A stretch of 64,000 nucleotides of DNA, taken from Macropodus opercularis. Its lineage: Eukaryota > Chordata > Actinopteri > Anabantiformes > Osphronemidae. The notes beneath the pieces were generated by a model. That model was not told the DNA's origin. It saw only the letters and a list, made by a program, of their open reading frames with translations, and searched no databases. Shown piece by piece: positions 44,401 through 58,700 of this stretch. A program made the translations under genes and the position numbers. Numbering within the stretch: position 1 is the first letter of the stretch; the number at the start of each line of letters is the position of its first letter. Where the stretch lies: NCBI GenBank assembly GCA_030770545.1, contig JAUCMP010000033.1, positions 492,851-556,850 of the forward strand, given 5' to 3'.

Positions 44401-47400
44401 GAGTCAGTTGACCCACCAAACCTACGATTGCTGGACAACTGTTCTGTCTGCCGAGGAAGTCAGGTCAAGAAGTCAGAGGTATCTGAACCACCAATCCTAC
44501 GACTGGTGGACCACAGCTCTATAACCTGAGGAACACAAGGAAAAGAGCCAGAGACATTTCACCCACCAACTCAATGACTGAGAACAACTGCTCTGCTCCC
44601 TATGTAACTCAGTTCAAGTACTAGGCGTCAATGGAACCACCGACGACTGCTCTGTACCTTGACAAAATCAAAAACAACAAAGCGTTATTAAAAACACCTA
44701 TCCTCCGATAGGTGGGCGAATGCTTTGTCCCTTCCGGAACACAAACAACACAGTAACAATCATTTGAACAAGTGTTTCAATGAATGGCTGACAACTGACC
44801 TGTCTCCTAAAGGACGGACTCAATTGAACCACCAATCCTACAATTGGTAGACAACTGTTCTGTCTCCTGAGGAAGTCAGGTCTAGAGGTCAGAGGCATCT
44901 AAAACACCAAACCTATGATTGGTGAAACACTGTTTTGTCTCCTGAGGAACTCAACTCACAGAGACATAGTCAATGAAATCACGAAACCTACGATTGGTGG
45001 ACAAATGCCGTGTCACTTGTGGAACACAAATAGCACAGTCAAATTCCATTGAAACACCGATCCAATGATTGCTTTGTGACTGACCTGTCTCCTACGGAAC
45101 AGAGTCAGTTGACCCACCAAACCTACGATTGCTGGACAACTGTTCTGTCTGCCGAGGAAGTCAGAGGTATCTGAACAACCAATCCTACGACTGGTGGACC
45201 ACTGCTCTATAACCTGAGGAACACAAGGAAAAGAGCCAGAGACATTTCACCCACCAACTCAATGACTGGAGAACAACTGCTCTGCTCCCTCTGTAACTCA
45301 GGTCAAGTAGTAGGCGTCAATGGAACCACCGACGACTGCTCTGTACCTTGACAAACTCAAAAACAACAAAGCGTTATTAAAAACACCTATCCTCCGATAG
45401 GTGGGCGAATGCTTTGTCCCTTCCGGAACACAAACAACACAGTAACAATCATTTGAACAAGTGTTTCAATGAATGGCTGACAACTGACCTGTCTCCTAAG
45501 GTACTGACTCAATTGAACCACCAATCCTACGATTGGTAGACAACTGTTCTGTCTCCTGAGGAAGTCAGGTCTAGAGGTCAGAGGCATCTGAAACACCAAA
45601 CCTATGATTGGTGAAACACTGTTTTGTCTCCTGAGGAACTCAACTCACAGAGACATAGTCAATGAAATCACGAAACCTACGATTGCTGAAACACTGTTTT
45701 GTCTCCTGAGGAACTCAACTCACAGAGACATAGTCAATGAAATCACGAAACCTACGATTGGTGGACAAATGCAGTGTCACTTGTGGAACACAAATAGCAC
45801 AGTCAAATTCCATTGAAACACCGATCCAATGATTGCTTTATGACTGACCTGTCTCCTACGGAACCGAGTCAGTTCACCCACCAAACCTACGATTGCTGGA
45901 CAACTGTTCTGTCTGCCGAGGAAGTCAGGTCAAGAAGTCAGAGGTATCTGAACCACCAATCCTACGACTGGTGGACCACTGCTCTATAACCTGAGGAACA
46001 CAAGGAAAAGAGCCAGAGACATTTCACCCACCAACTCAATGACTGGAGAACAACTGCTCTGCTCCCTCTGTAACTCAGGTCAAGTAGTAGGCGTCAATGG
46101 AACCACCGACGACTGCTCTGTACCTCGACAAACTCAAAAACAACAAAGCGTTATTAAAAACACCTATCCTCCGATAGGTGGGCGAATGCTTTGTCCCTTC
46201 CGGAACACAAACAACACAGTAACAATCATTTGAACAAGTGTTTCAATGAATGGCTGACAACTGACCTGTCTCATAAGGAACGGACTCAATTGAACCACCA
46301 ATCCTACGATTGGTAGACAACTGTTCTGTCTCCTGAGGAAGTCAGGTCTAGAGGTCAGAGGCATCTGAAACACCAAACCTATGATTGGTGAAGCATTGTT
46401 TTGTCTCCTGAGGAACTCAACTCACAGAGACATAGTCAATGAAATCACGAAACCTACGATTGGTGAACCACTGTTTTGTGTCCTGAGGAACTCAACTCAC
46501 AGAGACATAGTCAATGAAATCACGAAACCTACGATTGGTGAAACACTGTTTTGTCTCCTGAGGAACTCAACTCACAGAGACATAGTCAATGAAATCACGA
46601 AACCTACGATTGGTGGACAAATGCCGTGTCACTTGTGGAACACAAATAGCACAGTCAAATTACATTGAAACACCGATCCAATGATTGCTTTATGACTGAC
46701 CTGTCTCCTACGGAACCGAGTCAGTTGACCCACCAAACCTACGATTGCTGGACAACTGTTCTGTCTGCCGAGGAAGTCAGGTCAAGAAGCCAGAGGTATC
46801 TGAACCACCAATCCTACGACTGGTGGACCACTGCTCTATAACCTGAGGAACACAAGGAATAGAGCCAGAGACATTTCACCCACCAACTCAATGACTGGAG
46901 AACAACTGCTCTGCTCCCTCTGTAACTCAGGTCAAGTAGTAGGCGTCAATGGAACCACCGACGACTGCTCTGTACCTTGACAAACTCAAAAACAACAAAG
47001 CGTTATTAAAAACACCTATCCTCCGATAGGTGGGCGAATGCTTTGTCCCTTCCGGAACACAAACAACACAGTAACAATCATTTGAACAAGTGTTTCAATG
47101 AATGGCTGACAACTGACCTGTCTCCTAAGGAACGGACTCAATTGAACCACCAATCCTACAATTGGTAGACAACTGTTCTGTCTCCTGAGGAAGTCAGGTC
47201 TAGAGGTCAGAGGCATCTGAAACACCAAACCTATGATTGGTGAAACATTGTTTTGTCTCCTGAGGAACTCAACTCACAGAGACATAGTCAATGAAATCAC
47301 AAAACCTACGATTGGTGAAACACTGTTTTGTCTCCTGAGGAACTCAACTCACAGAGACATAGTCAATGAAATCACGAAACCTACGATTGGTGGACAAATG

Positions 47401-47591
47401 CCGTGTCACTTGTGGAACACAAATAGCACAGTCAAATTCCATTGAAACACCGATCCAATGATTGCTTTATGACTGACCTGTCTCCTACGGAACCGAGTCA
47501 GTTGACCCACCAATCCTGCGATTGCTGGACAACTGTTCTGTCTGCCGAGGAAGTCAGGTCAAGAAGTCAGAGGTATCTGAACCACCAATCC
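41470..47591. repeat. Satellite field between blocks 3 and 4
   Basis: About 6.1 kb of units. The first 120 bp has a rearranged join (GCATCTGAATCACGAAACC) shared with the right flank of copy 4. Further on are standard 777-bp units, a 360-bp loop (43781-44140), and an 852-bp unit at 46164-47016 with three first-type monomers. It ends with the AATCCTGCGATTG variant. Confidence 0.95.
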
Positions 47592-49740
47592 AGAAGGCAG
47601 AGCCCTCCTGGGGTCGCCAGAGCCAGGAACCAGAAGGCGGACCCCTCCTGGGGTCGCCAGAGCCCGGAACCAGAAGGCGGACCCCTCCTGGGGTCGCCAG
47701 AGCCCGGACCCAGAAGGCGGACCCCTCCTGGGGTCGCCAGAGCCCGGAACCAGAAGGCGGACCCCTCCTGGGGTCGCCAGAGCCCGGAACCAGAAGGCAG
47801 ACCCCTCCTGGGGTCGCCAGAGCCAGGAACCAGAAGGCAGACCCCTCCTGGGGTCGCCAGAGCCAGGAACCAGAAGGCAGACCCCTCCTGGGGTCGCCAG
47901 AGCCAGGAACCAAAAGGCAGACCCCTCCTGGGGTCGCCGGAGCCGGAAGGAACCTGTGTGGACCCTCCAGGCCGCACAATACCAGGACACCTTGAGGAAC
48001 ATGGCGAGGACAAGAACATGGTCGGGAAACGCTTGAAGCAGAAAACTCGTGGTGTGAGAGCCTGGGTGGTCGGCGTCGACGGTGGTTGCGGCGGCGTAAA
48101 GCCCAGGGTGGCCAGTGTCACCGGTGGTTGCGGCGGCAGGGGAACCTAGGCGGCCGGCGTCTGTGGCTGCTGCTGCGGACATGGTCCAAGTCTGCATGGC
48201 CTGAGGAGGTGGCAAGATTTGCGCGGGCGCGGGCCGGAAGGGAGGCCCAATAGGCCAGGAACTGGGGAAATGTCCGCCGCGGACCCGACTGGGCCATTGG
48301 CTCCTACTGATTGGGCAGAGGCTCAGGAGAGGAGAGGCGAGGAGCGGCAGGGAGGCTCGGGTGGTATGAGTCCGTGGTCCTAGCATGGCGTGGAACAGCA
48401 GGTTCTGGGTGGCGTAGAGCAGCATGAACAGCAGGTTCTGGGTGGCGTGAAGCAGCACGAACAGCAGGTTCTGGGTGGCGTAAAGCAGCACGAACAGCAG
48501 GTTCTGGGTGGCGTGAAGCAGCACGAACAGCAGGTTCTGGGTGGCGTGAAGCAGCACGAACAGCAGGTTCTGGGTGGCGTGAAGCAGCACGAACAGCAGG
48601 TTCTGGGTGGCGTGAAGCAGCACGAACAGCAGGTTCTGGGTGGTGTCGAGAATGAGGCTGAGACTTGGGACCCGGGATGGGGGGAACCGGAGGAGTGTGG
48701 AGAGGGTCCCCCTGATGCTTCAGTTCCTGCCAGATACGGCGGCCCTCAGAGGGGAAGAGACGAGGGGCAATCTCCGGCGTCCGGCACGAGCCGAGAATCA
48801 CGTGGCCAGCACAGAGGACCGGAGAGGTGGCCTGGGACTGTGAGGGTGCGGCAGGTCGTTCTGGTGTGGATGGGACGAGCGAGAGGGCAGGCTGTCGTCG
48901 TGACGAGAGGGCAGACTGGCGACGTGGCGAGGGAGCAGACTGAGGACGGGGTGCCTCCCTCCTTCTGAGTCTGACCTGTATGGTCAGAAGCTCAGGGAAC
49001 CTTGTATGGGTCTTTAACCAGGGGCAGGCTGAGTAAAAATCTGTAACCCAGTTCAGTGTGGAGATGCGGGTCTGGGAGTCCTGGATCTCAGGGATCGCAT
49101 CCAGCAAATCAAAAAGGGTCTGGATGACCTGGCAAGGTCAAGATTGGTGGCTGTCAGGTCTCCGGAGTCCTCCGGATCTTCTGCCAGCCGTGACAGTGGA
49201 GAGGAGACCAGGAGGGCAGCAGAATCCAGGCGACAAAACTAAGAACAAAACAAAACACAAAGCGAGCCGAACCGGCTGTGTACAGTGCGTGACAGAGTCT
49301 CAAACACACGGCGCACCAAAGGCGCTCGTCGCTAACTAAGAAGAGTTAGTTTAGGTTTCGTGGACAAGTCAGAGTAGCAAATCCCTCAGGACACAAAGAC
49401 GAGAGCCCAGCGTTCTTGGCGTAAAAGTCAGTCAAAATACCCACCGCTGTCGTGAGCGTCAGGCGATCAGAACAAGGATTCAAAGGAAACCTCACGGTAC
49501 CGGTGGCAAAAGGGGAAGTCCGTCGGAGGTTTGCATGTCGGGGTAGCAACGTTGATGGTCTGACAAGGGACTGAGCTGTGGGAAGAACTTAAGTAAGAGA
49601 TGATGAGCCAGGTGAAAATAATCAGAGCACGTGAGGATAATCAGGCAGGTGCGTGGTGATGACAGGGGTGTGGTGAGTGACTCCGCTGGGTGGAGATTCA
49701 CCCAGTAAGGGACCGATCGGCCAGGCTGCCGATCGTGACA
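47592..49740. mobile_element. GC-rich LTR-element-derived block, copy 4
   Basis: 2,149 bp, most like copy 3 (shared GTAAAGCCC segment and GGTCCCCCTGATGC variant) but with about 9 units of the 40-bp and eight of the 33-bp repeat. Its gag-position ORF (48304-49107, minus) is open for 267 codons. The right flank is the same rearranged satellite join as copy 3. Confidence 0.75.
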
Positions 49741-52700
49741 CTTTATGACTGACCTGTCTCCTACGGAACCGAGTCAGTTGACCCACCAAACCTACGATTG
49801 CTGGACAACTGTTCTGTCTGCCGAGGAAGTCAGGTCTAGAGGTCAGAGGCATCTGAATCACGAAACCTACGATTGGTGGACAAATGCCGTGTCACTTGTG
49901 GAACACAAACAGCACAGTCAAATTCCATTGAAACACCGATCCAATGATTGCTTTATGACTGACCTGTCTCCTACGGAACCGAGTCAGTTGACCCACCAAA
50001 CCTACGATTGCTGGACAACTGTTCTGTCTGCCGAGGAAGTCAGGTCAAGAAGTCAGAGGTATCTGAACCACCAATCCTACGACTGGTGGACCACTGCTCT
50101 ATAACCTGAGGAACACAAGGAAAAGAGCCAGAGACATTTCACCCACCAACTCAATGACTGGAGAACAACTGCTCTGCTCCCTCTGTAACTCAGGTCAAGT
50201 AGTAGGCGTCAATGGAACCACCGACGACTGCTCTGTACCTCGACAAACTCAAAAACAACAAAGCGTTATTAAAAACACCTATCCTCCGATAGGTGGGCGA
50301 ATGCTTTGTCCCTTCCGGAACACAAACAACACAGTAACAATCATTTGAACAAGTGTTTCAATGAATGGCTGACAACTGACCTGTCTCCTAAGGAACGGAC
50401 TCAATTGAACCACCAATCCTACGATTGGTAGACAACTGTTCTGTCTCCTGAGGAAGTCAGGTCTAGAGGTCAGAGGCATCTGAAACACCAAACCTATGAT
50501 TGGTGAAACATTGTTTTGTCTCCTGAGGAACTCAACTCACAGAGACATAGTCAATGAAATCACGAAACCTACGATTAGTGAAACACTGTTTTGTCTCCTG
50601 AGGAACTCAACTCACAGAGACATAGTCAATGAAATCACGAAACCTACGATTGGTGGACAAATGCCGTGTCACTTGTGGAACACAAATAGCACAGTCAAAT
50701 TCCATTGAAACACCGATCCAATGATTGCTTTATGACTGACCTGTCTCCTACGGAACCGAGTCAGTTGACCCACCAAACCTACGATTGCTGGACAACTGTT
50801 CTGTCTGCCGAGGAAGTCAGGTCAAGAAGTCAGAGGTATCTGAACCACCAATCCTACGACTGGTGGACCACTGCTCTATAACCTGAGGAATACAAGGAAT
50901 AGAGCCAGAGACATTTCACCCACCAACTCAATGACTGGAGAACAACTGCTCTGCTCCCTCTGTAACTCAGGTCAAGTAGTAGGCGTCAATGGAACCACCG
51001 ACGACTGCTCTGTACCTTGACAAACTCAAAAACAACAAAGCGTTATTAAAAACACCTATCCTCCGATAGGTGGGCGAATGCTTTGTCCCTTCCGGAACAC
51101 AAACAACACAGTAACAATCATTTGAACAAGTGTTTCAATGAATGGCTGACAACTGACCTGTCTCCTAAGGAACGGACTCAATTGAACCACCAATCCTACA
51201 ATTGGTAGACAACTGTTCTGTCTCCTGAGGAAGTCAGGTCTACAGGTCAGAGGCATCTGAAACACCAAACCTATGATTGGTGAAACATTGTTTTGTCTCC
51301 TGAGGAACTCAACTCACAGAGACATAGTCAATGAAATCACGAAACCTACGATTGGTGGACAAATGCCGTGTCACTTGTGGAACACAAATAGCACATCAAA
51401 TTCCATTGAAACACCGATCCAATGATTGCTTTATGACTGACCTGTCTCCTACGGAACCGAGTCAGTTGACACCACCAAACCTACGATTGCTGGACAACTG
51501 TTCTGTCTGCCGAGGAAGTCAGGTCAAGAAGCCAGAGGTATCTGAACCACCAATCCTACGACTGGTGGACCACTGCTCTATAACCTGAGGAACACAAGGA
51601 ATAGAGCCAGAGACATTTCACCCACCAACTCAATGACTGGAGAACAACTGCTCTGCTCCCTCTGTAACTCAGGTCAAGTAGTAGGCGTCAATGGAACCAC
51701 CGACGACTGCTCTGTACCTTGACAAACTCAAAAACAACAAAGCGTTATTAAAAACACCTATCCTCCGATAGGTGGGCGAATGCTTTGTCCCTTCCGGAAC
51801 ACAAACAACACAGTAACAATCATTTGAACAAGTGTTTCAATGAATGGCTGACAACTGACCTGTCTCCTAAGGAACTGACTCAATTGAACCACCAATCCTA
51901 CGATTGGTAGACAACTGTTCTGTCTCCTGAGGAAGTCAGGTCTAGAGGTCAGAGGCATCTGAAACACCAAACCTATGATTGGTGAAACATTGTTTTGTCT
52001 CCTGAGGAACTCAACTCACAGAGACATAGTCAATGAAATCACGAAACCTACGATTGGTGAAACACTGTTTTGTCTCCTGAGGAACTCAACTCACAGAGAC
52101 ATAGTCAATGAAATCACGAAACCTACGATTGGTGGACAAATGCCGTGTCACTTGTGGAACACAAATAGCACAGTCAAATTCCATTGAAACACCGATCCAA
52201 TGATTGCTTTATGACTGACCTGTCTCCTACGGAACCGAGTCAGTTGACCCACCAAACCTACGACTGGTGGACCACTGCTCTATAACCTGAGGAACACAAG
52301 GAATAGAGCCAGAGACATTTCACCCACCAACTCAATGACTGGAGAACAACTGCCCTGCTCCCTCTGTAACTCAGGTCAAGTAGTAGGCGTCAATGGAACC
52401 ACCGACGACTGCTCTGTACCTTGACAAACTCAAAAACAACAAAGCGTTATTAAAAACACCTATCCTCCGATAGGTGGGCGAATGCTTTGTCCTCTCCGGA
52501 ACACAAACAACACAGTAACAATCATTTGAACAAGTGTTTCAATGAATGGCTGACAACTGACCTGTCTCCTAAGGAACGGACTCAATTGAACCACCAATCC
52601 TACGATTGGTAGACAACTGTTCTGTCTCCTGAGGAAGTCAGGTCTAGAGGTCAGAGGCATCTGAAACACCAAACCTATGATTGGTGAAACATTGTTTTGT

Positions 52701-55700
52701 CTCCTGAGGAACTCAACTCACAGAGACATAGTCAATGAAATCACGAAACCTACGATTGGTGAAACACTGTTTTGTCTCCTGAGGAACTCAACTCACAGAG
52801 ACATAGTCAATGAAATCACGAAACCTACGATTGGTGGACAAATGCCGTGTCACTTGTGGAACACAAATAGCACAGTCAAATTCCATTGAAACACCGATCC
52901 AATGATTGCTTTATGACTGACCTGTCTCCTACGGAACCGAGTCAGTTGACCCACCAAACCTACGATTGCTGGACAACTGTTCTGTCTGCCGAGGAAGTCA
53001 GGTCTAGAGGTCAGAGGCATCTGAACCACTAAACCTATGATTGGTGAAACACTGTTTTGTCTCCTGAGGAACTCAACTCACAGAGACATAGTCAATGAAA
53101 TCACGAAACCTACGATTGGTGAAACACTGTTTTGTCTCCTGAGGAACTCAACTCACAGAGACATAGTCAATGAAATCACGAAACCTACGATTGGTGGTCA
53201 AATGCCGTGTCACTTGTGGAACACAAATAGCACAGTCAAATTCCATTGAAACACCGATCCAATGATTGCTTTATGACTGACCTGTCTCCTACGGAACCGA
53301 GTCAGTTGACCCACCAAACCTACGATTGCTGGACAACTGTTCTGTCTGCCGAGGAAGTCAGGTCAAGAAGTCAGAGGTATCTGAACCACCAATCCTACGA
53401 CTGGTGGACCACTGCTCTATAACCTGAGGAACACAAGGAATAGAGCCAGAGACATTTCACCCACCAACTCAATGACTGGAGAACAACTGCTCTGCTCCCT
53501 CTGTAACTCAGGTCAAGTAGTAGGCGTCAATGGAACCACCGACGACTGCTCTGTACCTTGACAAACTCAAAAACAACAAAGCGTTATTAAAAACACCTAT
53601 CCTCCGATAGGTGGGCGAATGCTTTGTCCCTTCCGGAACACAAACAACACAGTAACAATCATTTGAACAAGTGTTTCAATGAATGGCTGACAACTGACCT
53701 GTCTCCTAAGGAACGGACTCAATTGAACCACCAATCCTACGATTGGTAGACAACTGTTCTGTCTCCTGAGGAAGTCAGGTCTAGAGGTCAGAGGCATCTG
53801 AAACACCAAACCTATGATTGGTGAAACATTGTTTTGTCTCCTGAGGAACTCAACTCACAGAGACATAGTCAATGAAATCACGAAACCTACGATTGGTGGA
53901 CAAATGCCGTGTCACTTGTGGAACACAAACAGCACGGTCAAATTCCATTGAAACACCGATCCAATGATTGCTTTATGACTGACCTGTCTCCTACGGAACC
54001 GAGTCAGTTGACCCACCAAACCTACGATTGCTGGACAACTGTTCTGTCTGCCGAGGAAGTCAGGTCAAGAAGTCAGAGGTATCTGAACCACCAATCCTAC
54101 GACTGGTGGACCACTGCTCTATAACCTGAAAAACACAAGGAAAAGAGCCAGAGACATTTCACCCACCAACTCAATGACTGGAGAACAACTGCTCTGCTCC
54201 CTCTGTAACTCAGGTCAAGTAGTAGGCGTCAATGGAACCACCGACGACTGCTCTGTACCTTGACAAACTCAAAAACAACAAAGCGTTATTAAAAACACCT
54301 ATCCTCCGATAGGTGGGCGAATGCTTTGTCCCTTCCGGAACACAAACAACACAGTAACAATCATTTGAACAAGTGTTTCAATGAATGGCTGACAACTGAC
54401 CTGTCTCCTAAGGAACGGACTCAATTGAACCACCAATCCTACGATTGGTAGACAACTGTTCTGTCTCCTGAGGAAGTCAGGTCTAGAGGTCAGAGGCATC
54501 TGAAACACCAAACCTATGATTGGTGAAACATTGTTTTGTCTCCTGAGGAACTCAACTCACAGAGACATAGTCAATGAAATCACAAAACCTACGATTGGTG
54601 AAACACTGTTTTGTCTCCTGAGGAACTCAACTCACAGAGACATAGTCAATGAAATCACGAAACCTACGATTGGTGGACAAATGCCGTGTCACTTGTGGAA
54701 CACAAATAGCACAGTCAAATTCCATTGAAACACCGATCCAATGATTGCTTTATGACTGACCTGTCTCCTACGGAACCGAGTCAGTTGACCCATCAATCCT
54801 ACGATTGCTGGACAACTGTTCTGTCTGCCGAGGAAGTCAGGTCAAGAAGTCAGAGGTATCTGAACCACCAATCCTACGACTGGTGGACCACTGCTCTATA
54901 ACCTGAGGAACACAAGGAAAAGAGCCAGAAACATTTCACCCACCAACTCAATGACTGGAGAACAACTGCTCTGCTCCCTCTGTAACTCAGGTCAAGTAGT
55001 AGGCGTCAATGGAACCACCGACGACTGCTCTGTACCTTGACAAACTCAAAAACAACAAAGCGTTATTAAAAACACCTATCCTCCGATAGGTGGGCGAATG
55101 CTTTGTCCCTTCCGGAACACAAACAACACAGTAACAATCATTTGAACAAGTGTTTCAATGAATGGCTGACAACTGACCTGTCTCCTAAGAAACTGACTCA
55201 ATTGAACCACCAATCCTACGATTGGTAGACAACTGTTCTGTCTCCTGAGGAAGTCAGGTCTAGAGGTCAGAGGCATCTGAAACACCAAACCTATGATTGG
55301 TGAAACATTGTTTTGTCTCCTGAGGAACTCAACTCACAGAGACATAGTCAATGAAATCACGAAACCTACGATTGGTGAAACACTGTTTTGTCTCCTGAGG
55401 AACTCAACTCACAGAGACATAGTCAATGAAATCACGAAACCTACGATTGGTGGTCAAATGCCGTGTCACTTGTGGAACACAAATAGCACAGTCAAATTCC
55501 ATTGAAACACCGATCCAATGATTGCTTTGTGACTGACCTGTCTCCTACGGAACCGAGTCAGTTGACCCACCAAACCTACGATTGCTGGACAACTGTTCTG
55601 TCTGCCGAGGAAGTCAGGTCTAGAGGTCAGAGGCATCTGAACCACTAAACCTATGATTGGTGAAACACTGTTTTGTCTCCTGAGGAACTCAACTCACAGA

Positions 55701-58700
55701 GACATAGTCAATGAAATCACGAAACCTACGATTGGTGGTCAAATGCCATGTCACTTGTGGAACACAAATAGCACAGTCAAATTCCATTGAAACACCGATC
55801 CAATGATTGCTTTATGACTGACCTGTCTCCTACGGAACCGAGTCAGTTGACCCACCAAACCTACGATTGCTGGACGACTGTTCTGTCTGCCGAGGAAGTC
55901 AGGTCAAGAAGTCAGAGGTATCTGAACCACCAATCCTACGACTGGTGGACCACTGCTCTATAACCTGAGGAACACAAGGAATAGAGCCAGAGACATTTCA
56001 CCCACCAACTCAATGACTGGAGAACAACTGCTCTGCTCCCTCTGTAACTCAGGTCAAGTAGTAGGCGTCAATGGAACCACCGACGACTGCTCTGTACCTT
56101 GACAAACTCAAAAACAACAAAGCGTTATTAAAAACACCTATCCTCCGATAGGTGGGCGAATGCTTTGTCCCTTCCGGAACACAAACAACACAGTAACAAT
56201 CATTTGAACAAGTGTTTCAATGAATGGCTGACAACTGACCTGTCTCCTAAGGAACGGACTCAATTGAACCACCAATCCTACGATTGGTAGACAACTGTTC
56301 TGTCTCCTGAGGAAGTCAGGTCTAGAGGTCAGAGGCATCTGAAACACCAAACCTATGATTGGTGAAACATTGTTTTGTCTCCTGAGGAACTCAACTCACA
56401 GAGACATAGTCAATGAAATCACAAAACCTACGATTGGTGAAACACTGTTTTGTCTCCTGAGGAACTCAACTCACAGAGACATAGTCAATGAAATCACGAA
56501 ACCTACGATTGGTGGACAAATGCCGTGTCACTTGTGGAACACAAATAGCACAGTCAAATTCCATTGAAACACCGATCCAATGATTGCTTTATGACTGACC
56601 TGTCTCCTACGGAACCGAGTCAGTTGACCCATCAATCCTACGATTGCTGGACAACTGTTCTGTCTGCCGAGGAAGTCAGGTCAAGAAGTCAGAGGTATCT
56701 GAACCACCAATCCTACGACTGGTGGACCACTGCTCTATAACCTGAGGAACACAAGGAAAAGAGCCAGAAACATTTCACCCACCAACTCAATGACTGGAGA
56801 ACAACTGCTCTGCTCCCTCTGTAACTCAGGTCAAGTAGTAGGCGTCAATGGAACCACCGACGACTGCTCTGTACCTTGACAAACTCAAAAACAACAAAGC
56901 GTTATTAAAAACACCTATCCTCCGATAGGTGGGCGAATGCTTTGTCCCTTCCGGAACACAAACAACACAGTAACAATCATTTGAACAAGTGTTTCAATGA
57001 ATGGCTGACAACTGACCTGTCTCCTAAGAAACTGACTCAATTGAACCACCAATCCTACGATTGGTAGACAACTGTTCTGTCTCCTGAGGAAGTCAGGTCT
57101 AGAGGTCAGAGGCATCTGAAACACCAAACCTATGATTGGTGAAACATTGTTTTGTCTCCTGAGGAACTCAACTCACAGAGACATAGTCAATGAAATCACG
57201 AAACCTACGATTGGTGAAACACTGTTTTGTCTCCTGAGGAACTCAACTCACAGAGACATAGTCAATGAAATCACGAAACCTACGATTGGTGGTCAAATGC
57301 CGTGTCACTTGTGGAACACAAATAGCACAGTCAAATTCCATTGAAACACCGATCCAATGATTGCTTTGTGACTGACCTGTCTCCTACGGAACCGAGTCAG
57401 TTGACCCACCAAACCTACGATTGCTGGACAACTGTTCTGTCTGCCGAGGAAGTCAGGTCTAGAGGTCAGAGGCATCTGAACCACTAAACCTATGATTGGT
57501 GAAACACTGTTTTGTCTCCTGAGGAACTCAACTCACAGAGACATAGTCAATGAAATCACGAAACCTACGATTGGTGGTCAAATGCCATGTCACTTGTGGA
57601 ACACAAATAGCACAGTCAAATTCCATTGAAACACCGATCCAATGATTGCTTTATGACTGACCTGTCTCCTACGGAACCGAGTCAGTTGACCCACCAAACC
57701 TACGATTGCTGGACGACTGTTCTGTCTGCCGAGGAAGTCAGGTCAAGAAGTCAGAGGTATCTGAACCACCAATCCTACGACTGGTGGACCACTGCTCTAT
57801 AACCTGAGGAACACAAGGAATAGAGCCAGAGACATTTCACCCACCAACTCAATGACTGGAGAACAACTGCTCTGCTCCCTCTGTAACTCAGGTCAAGTAG
57901 TAGGCGTCAATGGAACCACCGATCACTGCTCTGTACCTTGACAAACTCAAAAACAACAAAGCGTTATTAAAAACACCTATCCTCCGATAGGTGGGCGAAT
58001 GCTTTGTCCCTTCCGGAACACAAACAACACAGTAACAATCATTTGAACAAGTGTTTCAATGAATGGCTGACAACTGACCTGTCTCCTAAGGAACGGACTC
58101 AATTGAACCACCAATCCTACGATTGGTAGACAACTGTTCTGTCTCCTGAGGAAGTCAGGTCTAGAGGTCAGAGGCATCTGAAACACCAAACCTATGATTG
58201 GTGAAACACTGTTTTGTCTCCTGAGGAACTCAACTCACAGAGACATAGTCAATGAAATCACGAAACCTACGATTGGTGAAACACTGTTTTGTATCCTGAG
58301 GAACTCAACTCACAGAGACATAGTCAATGAAATCACGAAACCTACGATTGGTGGACAAATGCCGTGTCACTTGTGGAACACAAATAGCACAGTCAAATTC
58401 CATTGAAACACCGATCCAATGATTGCTTTATGACTGACCTGTCTCCTACGGAACCGAGTCAGTTGACCCACCAAACCTACGACTGGTGGACCACTGCTCT
58501 ATAACCTGAGGAACACAAGGAATAGAGCCAGAGACATTTCACCCACCAACTCAATGACTGGAGAACAACTGCCCTGCTCCCTCTGTAACTCAGGTCAAGT
58601 AGTAGGCGTCAATGGAACCACCGACGACTGCTCTGTACCTTGACAAACTCAAAAACAACAAAGCGTTATTAAAAACACCTATCCTCCGATAGGTGGGCGA

